A stretch of 64,000 nt of DNA from Neorhizobium vignae (GTDB taxonomy: Bacteria; Pseudomonadota; Alphaproteobacteria; Rhizobiales; Rhizobiaceae): contig NZ_JNNU01000013.1 in assembly GCF_000732195.1 (NCBI RefSeq), positions 1 through 64,000 of the forward strand, read 5' to 3'. Under the pieces are notes generated by a model that was given only the letters and a program-made list of their open reading frames with translations, was not told the DNA's origin and searched no databases. Position numbers and translations under genes: made by a program. Below are positions 59,224 through 64,000 of this stretch, one piece after another. The stretch's first letter is position 1, and the number at the start of each line of letters is the position of its first letter.

Positions 59224-60015
59224 CTAGGCGCGCGAAATTCCTTCATAAAGTGCTTCGAGCCCGCGCCGGTCGCTGACCCCGAGCTTGCGATAGGCGCGCT
59301 GGCGGTAGGTGACGATGCTCGAAAGCGCGAGCCCCACCTTTTCGGAAATTTCCCGATGCGTGCGGCCGAGCAGCAGGCCGGCGGAAACCTCGGCCTCACG
59401 GCCCGAAAGTGCAAAGCCCGCCTGCAGCAGCCGCCCGGCGATCTCCTGCTGCGGCGGATGCAGGGGCACCGCCTGCGGCCGGCCCTGCAGGCGCACATGC
59501 TTCACGACCATGGCCATCAGGAGCGGTGCGAAGCCTTCCAGCCGTTCAACCGCGGAGAGCGGGAACGGACCGCTTTCGCGGGTGCGATAGAGGCTGGCGA
59601 AGATCCGCGGTTCCTCCGAGTGATAGATGGTCAAGCGTTCGAGCACGTGGGCGCGCTCGTAGCAGTCGCGACGGTATTCGGGGTCGCGGATGCCGTTCCA
59701 GGCCTGGCGCACCACCTGCACCCTGGCAAGTCCGGGGCCTCCGTTCAGCATCTGGCGGGTCACTCGATCGCGTTGCCAGTAACGGCGGGCGTAATCGAGC
59801 GAGGCGCGCTCGGCAAAGCCCGGAATGGTCGAGTGATAACCGCAGGCGAAGAGATAGGTGAGCGACCCGTCTTCCTCGGCCTGGAAGGCGGAACAGAAAT
59901 CGGTGCCGGCGATGCCGCGCAGGGTTTCCAGCAGTTTTTCGGGGAAGCCGGGCTCGCCGACCTCGTTCATGAGGGCGGCCATGACGGTCATGTTGTCTCC
60001 ATCAAGAGCAGGCAT
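59224..60015 (-). CDS. LuxR-type (GerE HTH) transcriptional regulator
   Basis: 263-residue regulator. Residues ~1-190 are a GAF/PAS-like sensor with a cysteine- and aromatic-rich core (FAERASLDYARRYWQRD); residues ~200-262 are a GerE helix-turn-helix: ALSGREAEVSAGLLLGRTHREISEKVGLALSSIVTYRQRAYRKLGV. The ATG at 60015 is taken because GGAGG lies 5 bases before it; the longer frame from 60075 would run through a 25-bp palindrome that is more likely an operator. It is next to, and divergent from, the VOC gene and probably governs the minus-strand hydroxycinnamate genes too. Signal unknown: no AHL synthase in the window. Confidence 0.85.
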   Translation of the reverse strand: MPALDGDNMTVMAALMNEVGEPGFPEKLLETLRGIAGTDFCSAFQAEEDGSLTYLFACGYHSTIPGFAERASLDYARRYWQRDRVTRQMLNGGPGLARVQVVRQAWNGIRDPEYRRDCYERAHVLERLTIYHSEEPRIFASLYRTRESGPFPLSAVERLEGFAPLLMAMVVKHVRLQGRPQAVPLHPPQQEIAGRLLQAGFALSGREAEVSAGLLLGRTHREISEKVGLALSSIVTYRQRAYRKLGVSDRRGLEALYEGISRA

Positions 60016-60051
60016 TGACGCCTCCAGGGTTGAGAACAAATCTGTCGGGGG

Positions 60052-60076
60052 CATGTCCACCTGCGAGGTGGACATG
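60052..60076. promoter_or_regulatory. 25-bp perfect palindrome between LuxR-type and VOC genes
   Basis: CATGTCCACCT (60052-60062) and AGGTGGACATG (60066-60076) are perfect 11-base arms around GCG. It lies midway in the divergent region, 37 bases upstream of the LuxR-type start and 64 bases upstream of the VOC start. Size and symmetry fit an operator for a dimeric LuxR-type protein, though alternative use as an RNA hairpin is possible. Confidence 0.7.
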
Positions 60077-60139
60077 GGAGGGTCGGCAAAGGCCTACCAT
60101 CACGGCCAATGCAACAAGCCTGGATATGGAGGAACCACC

Positions 60140-60673
60140 ATGGTCGACGCACCAAAGCTTCGCAAACTCTATCACTTTTCCTACCCCTGCCGCGATGGCG
60201 AGGAGACACGCAAGTTCTACGAGGATCTGCTTGGCCTGCCGCTGGTCAACTGCATGACCGCCGACAAGGTGCCTTCGACGGGCGAAGAAAAGCCCTACGC
60301 GCATTTCTTCTTCGAAATGGGCGACGGCTCCTATATGGCCTTCTTCGACCTCGGCGAAAACATCATGCCGCTTCCCTCGCCGAACACGCCGGACTGGGTC
60401 CAGCACTTCGCCATGGAAGTCGATTCGGTCGATGAAGTCCTGACGTTCAAGAAGCGGCTGCAGGATGCCGGCGTGAAGACGACCGACGTCATCGACCACG
60501 AGTTCATCAATTCGATCTACTTCTTCGACCCGAACGGCCTGCGCCTGGAAATCACCGCCCGCACGGAAGAACCGGGCTATCTGGAACAGGCCGCGTCGGA
60601 AGCCCACGACGCCATGAAGGCGTGGATTCAGAAGAAGGCCGGCATGATCGCCAGGAAGTCGGCCGCCGCTTGA
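60140..60673 (+). CDS. VOC (glyoxalase/extradiol dioxygenase-fold) protein
   Basis: 177-residue VOC-superfamily protein. FSYPCRDGEETRKFYEDLLGLPLV is the first beta-alpha-beta-beta-beta unit; AHFFFEMGDGSYMAFFDLGEN and WVQHFAMEVDSVDEVLTFKKRLQDAGV follow, and FINSIYFFDPNGLRLEITAR is the typical C-terminal strand with the final metal-ligand Glu. Histidine and glutamate ligands of one metal site are present, so a dioxygenase, isomerase or lyase is possible. GGAGGAACC precedes the ATG. A strong terminator follows at 60743. Confidence 0.85.
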   Translation: MVDAPKLRKLYHFSYPCRDGEETRKFYEDLLGLPLVNCMTADKVPSTGEEKPYAHFFFEMGDGSYMAFFDLGENIMPLPSPNTPDWVQHFAMEVDSVDEVLTFKKRLQDAGVKTTDVIDHEFINSIYFFDPNGLRLEITARTEEPGYLEQAASEAHDAMKAWIQKKAGMIARKSAAA

Positions 60674-60742
60674 GATAGCCAATTGGGGACCGGACGAATG
60701 TCGAGCCCCCAATCCCGCCATGAAGGCGGAAGATGAAATTGG

Positions 60743-60777
60743 AGCACCACCGTTCCGGAATGGACGGTGGTGCTTTT
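60743..60777 (+). terminator. Intrinsic terminator after the VOC gene, possibly bidirectional
   Basis: AGCACCACCGT (60743-60753) and ACGGTGGTGCT (60764-60774) are perfect 11-base arms around a 10-base loop, followed by TTT. On the other strand AAAA precedes the stem, giving a T-poor end for the convergent hydrolase gene as well. Confidence 0.75.
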
Positions 60778-60843
60778 CATGAAAGCTCACGTTCAATCCT
60801 CCCGATGGTCTGGAACTCGCTCCCGACGAGCTCCAGATTGTCT

Positions 60844-62022
60844 TCAAGACAACAACCCCTGCCGCTTGCTCCAGTCCACCACCCGGTCGATGCAGGTTTT
60901 GAGAAGCTCCGGCTGACCGAGGTAATAGTGGGTCGCGTGCGGGATCGTCATGTATTCCTTGTTCTCGGTGGCGAGCGCCGCCCGGATCGTCGGATTGTGG
61001 GTCGCCGGGACCGCCTCGTCGGCATTGTTCTCGATCTGCAGTACCGGCGAGCGCTTGATCAGCGCCGCGTTCATCGGACCCTTGGCATTCGAGAGGTCGT
61101 AGCTCCATTGCGAAAGCCAGGAACGCAGCGTCGTGAAGCGGGCAAGCCCTACCGGACCGACATTGACCGTGCGCGGATCACCCATATAACTCCTGCCGAT
61201 CGGCCGGTCGTTCGGGTCGATAGTGCCGTCGAACCAGCGCACGTCGCACATGGTGCGGTGAACGACAAAGGCGCGCTCCTGCTCGAACGAGCCACGGCGC
61301 TTCAGCTCCGCCAGCATGGCGAGCGCCCAGTGGGTGATCTTGCGGTTGCGGGCAACCTGGGCAGCCCGGAAGCGCTGGATGAATTCAGCCGAATAGGGCG
61401 GCTGGTGCGGGCATTCGGGCGAATAGATGTCGAATTCCGGGTCGCGCAGATCCGGGTCCAGTTCGTCGAGAACCGACGGGTCGAGCCATTCGGTCAGCGT
61501 TTCGGCACGTGACAGGTGGGCCGCGATGAAGATCACGCCGTCGGCGGGCCTCAGGCCCGCTTCAACGAGGTTGACCTCGTCGCCGGCCGGAGTGTGGGTG
61601 ATCGTCGGGTTCTCGGCCTGTGCCTGATAGAACAGAGACAGCGAACCGCCCCCCGACCAGCCGACCAGCACGACCTTTTCGTAGCCGAGTTCGCCCCTGG
61701 CATAATCGAGCCACTTGCCGAGGTCGATTGCCACCTTCTCCATGATCAGGGCGGTGTCGTTCTTCGGATAACGGCTTGCGGCGCAGAGCACGTGCAGACC
61801 GGCATCCGCAAGCGCGGTCGGCATCGGCAGGAGCTGCAGCGTCGAGGTTGGGTGCATGAAGACATAGACCGTCTTCGACGGCGCATCGGCGCCGCGCAGG
61901 AGCTGGCCCTCGAGATTGACCCTGCCGGAATTGCCGGCAAAGCCGTAGGTCTCGGTGTATTTCGCGGTCTCCGGAAAGGAGACGATCAGCGGGATCCGCT
62001 GCCATTCCGCCTTGGTGGTCAT
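60844..62022 (-). CDS. Alpha/beta hydrolase
   Basis: 392-residue alpha/beta hydrolase. The nucleophile elbow is VVLVGWSGGGSLSLFYQ (Ser near residue 122), the oxyanion strand YVFMHPTSTLQLLPMP, and the C-terminal histidine probably in IPHATHYYLGQPELL. It is longer than the usual 270-300 residues owing to an insertion, residues ~150-300. No signal peptide. It is in the same direction as the FAD monooxygenase upstream (80-base gap), suggesting the two work on one aromatic ester or ring-cleavage product. Confidence 0.88.
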   Translation of the reverse strand: MTTKAEWQRIPLIVSFPETAKYTETYGFAGNSGRVNLEGQLLRGADAPSKTVYVFMHPTSTLQLLPMPTALADAGLHVLCAASRYPKNDTALIMEKVAIDLGKWLDYARGELGYEKVVLVGWSGGGSLSLFYQAQAENPTITHTPAGDEVNLVEAGLRPADGVIFIAAHLSRAETLTEWLDPSVLDELDPDLRDPEFDIYSPECPHQPPYSAEFIQRFRAAQVARNRKITHWALAMLAELKRRGSFEQERAFVVHRTMCDVRWFDGTIDPNDRPIGRSYMGDPRTVNVGPVGLARFTTLRSWLSQWSYDLSNAKGPMNAALIKRSPVLQIENNADEAVPATHNPTIRAALATENKEYMTIPHATHYYLGQPELLKTCIDRVVDWSKRQGLLS

Positions 62023-62102
62023 GGTGTCCTACCCGTTACGCTTCGCCCGCTCAGCCGGCGGAACCGGCGAACGGGCTTTTGAGATTGAGCTGTGAATGCG
62101 CC

Positions 62103-63323
62103 TTAAGCGACCGCTTCCGGTGACCTGGTCCCCGCCACGACCGGCACCGAAGTGGCGTCATAGGTGAACAGCCATTCGTAGCGCTGGTTGATCTTGTCTT
62201 CCTGCCATTCGGCATTGACGTAATCCTCCGCGAGCTTCGGATCCTTCAGCGCGGCATTGTGGAAACGGCTGAGATTGCCTTCCGCGCCGCGGACGATCTT
62301 GCCGGTGCGCTCGACGCGGGCCGCCTCATAACCGGCGAAGGCCGCTTCATAATTGCCGTTGTTCTCGGCAAGCGCACGAGCGAGAACGAAGCCATCCTCG
62401 ATCGCCATCACCGCGCCCTGGGCAAGGAACGGCAGGGTCGGATGGCAGGCGTCGCCGAGCAGCGTCACGCGGCCGCGGGTCCATTCGTCCATCGGCGGAC
62501 GCAGCATCAAGGCCCATTTGTAGGGCACATCGATCGCCTTGATCATCGTGTGGATGTCTTCGTGCCAGCCTTCATAGTCGGCCAGGCATTCTTCCACAGT
62601 GCCTGCGACCGACCAGGATTCCACCTGCCAGTCGGCGCGCTCGACCACCGAAACGTAGTTCATCAGCTTGCCGCCGCGCAGCAGGTACTGGATGACGTGG
62701 CCGCCGGGGCCGATCCAGTTGGTGCCGACCGGGCGCAGCATGCGCTCCGGCAAGCGCTCGACCGGGATGACGCCGCGCCAGGCGACGATGCCGGTGAATT
62801 TCGGGTCGTCGCGGCCGAACAGTGTCTCGCGGATCTTCGAATGTACCCCATCGGCGCCGACCACGATATCCGAAGTGGCGGTGGTGCCGTCGGCGAAGGC
62901 GATGGTCGCCCCCTTGTCGTCCTGGGTTATCCCGACGCATTTCTTGGACAGCTTGATCGCATCGGGCTTGATGCGACGCACGCCGGCTGCCAGCGTCTGG
63001 TGCAGGTCGTTGCGGTGGATGGTGATATAGGGGAAGCCGTAGCGCTCGATGGAAAGCGGGCCGAGGTCGAACAGTTTCCAGGACTGCCCGGTGTTCCAGA
63101 GACGAATCTCCTTGCCCTGCGCCTGTGAGGCGATCGACATGATGTCCTCTTCGAGCCCGAGCGAAAACAGAACCCGCGTGCCGTTGGCGCTGACCTGGAC
63201 GCCGGCGCCGACTTCCTTCAGTTCGATCGCCTGCTCGTAGACGTCGACGTCAAACCCCTGGCGGAGCAGCGACAATGCCGCTGTAAGCCCACCGATCCCT
63301 CCTCCCACAACAGAAATCTTCAT
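62103..63323 (-). CDS. FAD-dependent aromatic monooxygenase (salicylate/hydroxybenzoate hydroxylase family)
   Basis: 406-residue flavin hydroxylase. FAD dinucleotide fold VVGGGIGGLTAALSLLRQGFDVDVYEQ (residues 4-30), the DG fingerprint TSDIVVGADGVHSKIRETL near 158 and the second FAD motif VTLLGDACHPTLPFLAQGA near 288 place it with salicylate, 3-hydroxybenzoate and 6-hydroxynicotinate hydroxylases. It adds a hydroxyl to an aromatic acid, with NAD(P)H. It probably forms a transcript with the hydrolase downstream; a promoter with an imperfect dyad lies upstream. Confidence 0.92.
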   Translation of the reverse strand: MKISVVGGGIGGLTAALSLLRQGFDVDVYEQAIELKEVGAGVQVSANGTRVLFSLGLEEDIMSIASQAQGKEIRLWNTGQSWKLFDLGPLSIERYGFPYITIHRNDLHQTLAAGVRRIKPDAIKLSKKCVGITQDDKGATIAFADGTTATSDIVVGADGVHSKIRETLFGRDDPKFTGIVAWRGVIPVERLPERMLRPVGTNWIGPGGHVIQYLLRGGKLMNYVSVVERADWQVESWSVAGTVEECLADYEGWHEDIHTMIKAIDVPYKWALMLRPPMDEWTRGRVTLLGDACHPTLPFLAQGAVMAIEDGFVLARALAENNGNYEAAFAGYEAARVERTGKIVRGAEGNLSRFHNAALKDPKLAEDYVNAEWQEDKINQRYEWLFTYDATSVPVVAGTRSPEAVA

Positions 63324-63384
63324 TTAGTTATCCTTTGAAATTCTGCAGGCAATCTCTCCCGACGCGCATGCAGCTGTCAACTAT

Positions 63385-63416
63385 TTTTGATAAAGTATAA
63401 TTGACTTTGTTCAAAA
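63385..63416. promoter_or_regulatory. Promoter/operator region of the FAD monooxygenase gene
   Basis: AT-rich block with the imperfect dyad TTTTGA-TAAAGT and ACTTTGTTCAAAA (63385-63396 and 63404-63416). On the minus strand TATACT fits a -10 hexamer, with TTGGTT about 15-16 bases upstream. It is 62-93 bases upstream of the monooxygenase start. The regulator is unknown. Confidence 0.45.
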
Positions 63417-63623
63417 CCAATTTCATATCTGCCTGTACGAGCTTTCGGACAGGCCCTTGGGAGACGACGGCTGCAATTGAAAGTTTCAGTCCACAGATCA
63501 AAAACAGGAAAGGATGTCGCGAAATTACACCTGAGATATCTGGCTTCCTGATATGAATGCGATAGGATCGAATACGGTGGGCGGCTGTGATATCTGATCG
63601 GCACGGGAGACCGCGGAATTCGA
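63417..63623. other. Intergenic stretch without a recognised gene
   Basis: This divergent region between the monooxygenase and tctB genes has lower GC than its surroundings; the minus-strand frame at 63377-63634 has no ribosome-binding site and no family resemblance. Confidence 0.4.
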
Positions 63624-63652
63624 TTGACTGACAAGAGGAATACTCTTGTATA
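63624..63652 (+). promoter_or_regulatory. Promoter with embedded palindrome upstream of tctB
   Basis: TTGACT (63624-63629) and TGTATA (63647-63652) are 17 bases apart. Inside the spacer ACAAGAG and CTCTTGT form perfect 7-base arms around GAATA (63631-63649). An operator overlapping the promoter spacer fits repression by a GntR-, IclR- or TetR-type dimer. The tctB start is about 140 bases downstream. Confidence 0.6.
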
Positions 63653-63792
63653 TAGTCAAATCTAGTTGCCTATAGACGAATTCAGGGCTGCGAATTCGAG
63701 GCGCCGCCCGGGGAGCATGCATAATGACGGTTTGGCCGGCGCCCAAGAGGAGCCAGACCGGTTCACATAGTCGGGTTTTCAGGGAGGAAACC

Positions 63793-64000
63793 ATGGTCAT
63801 CAAAAGTCCGCAGGATTTCGGCGCGGGCATCTTGTTCATCCTTTTCGGCGCGGTTGGCCTCTATGTCGGGTCCGACCTCTCCTTCGGTTCCGCCCGCAAC
63901 ATGGGCCCTGGCTATTTCCCGATGATCATTTGCGGCCTGATCGCACTGATCGGGCTGATCGTCACGGCAAAGTCGCTGGCGATCGAAGGTCCGGCCATCG
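63793..64000 (+). CDS. Tripartite tricarboxylate transporter small permease (TctB family), N-terminal part
   Basis: Only the first ~69 residues are inside the window. VIKSPQDFGAGILFILFGAVGLYVGSDLSFG is the first membrane helix and FGSARNMGPGYFPMIICGLIALIGLIV the second; the GSARxMGPGYFP motif is diagnostic of TctB. GGGAGGAAACC precedes the ATG. TctA and TctC partners would be expected beyond the window. Such transporters commonly import aromatic or tricarboxylic acids, fitting the neighbouring aromatic genes. Confidence 0.88.
   Translation, partial: MVIKSPQDFGAGILFILFGAVGLYVGSDLSFGSARNMGPGYFPMIICGLIALIGLIVTAKSLAIEGPAI

Overview
The window looks like chromosomal or chromid DNA of a Rhizobiaceae-type alphaproteobacterium (Rhizobium, Agrobacterium or a relative). 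The evidence is high GC with strong GC3 bias, dense metabolic operons with short overlaps, the pcaDCHGB order divergent from pcaQ, and rhizobial families such as DUF992, DUF1206, DUF1194 and TIGR02587/TIGR02588. No rRNA, tRNA, CRISPR array, phage or insertion sequence was recognised. The genus assignment is inference from gene content.

Layout. 0-1.5 kb: end of an Hsp20 gene, a decayed LysR remnant, and a MerR regulator with a carboxymuconolactone-decarboxylase-family enzyme. 1.8-9.3 kb: a LysR regulator divergent from an operon of an argininosuccinate-lyase-superfamily enzyme, a polar amino acid ABC importer, an MmgE/PrpD protein and a NodB-fold deacetylase. The lyase plus MmgE/PrpD pair recalls iminodisuccinate/EDDS (aminopolycarboxylate) breakdown. 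9.4-19.2 kb: an opposing operon with a second MmgE/PrpD protein, a complete Dpp/Opp-type importer and two M20 amidohydrolases, next to a LysR gene. 20.5-29.3 kb: AmiC sensor, AmiR ANTAR antiterminator, a urea/short-chain-amide type ABC importer and a tandem-domain nitrilase. Terminators precede both amiC and the importer, and each is overlapped by a hexaloop hairpin of the kind ANTAR proteins bind, so the locus appears to be controlled by antitermination at two points.

29.7-36 kb is mixed: a gamma-glutamyltransferase, a 30-residue membrane peptide, a MarR gene with a 28-bp palindromic operator, FAD and 2Fe-2S subunits of a molybdenum hydroxylase without the catalytic large subunit, an orphan UbiX, a TIGR02444 protein and a decayed toxin-antitoxin pair. 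36-41 kb is the protocatechuate branch (pcaDCHGB, pcaQ). 41-50.4 kb holds housekeeping or poorly known genes: glycerate kinase, a protease-like PDZ protein lacking its catalytic triad, several membrane proteins, and a frameshifted GFA gene.

50.5-63.3 kb is a hydroxycinnamate-type pathway: two acyl-CoA dehydrogenases, two hydroxycinnamoyl-CoA hydratase-lyase paralogues, an aldehyde dehydrogenase, an NDP-forming acyl-CoA synthetase, an SDR, a LuxR-type regulator next to a 25-bp palindrome, a VOC protein, an alpha/beta hydrolase and an aromatic-ring FAD monooxygenase. The window ends inside a tripartite tricarboxylate transporter gene (tctB). The likely flow is hydroxycinnamate (ferulate or coumarate) to CoA thioester, to vanillin or hydroxybenzaldehyde, to the acid, then to protocatechuate and through the pca genes; the ring-modifying steps between the blocks are not visible here.
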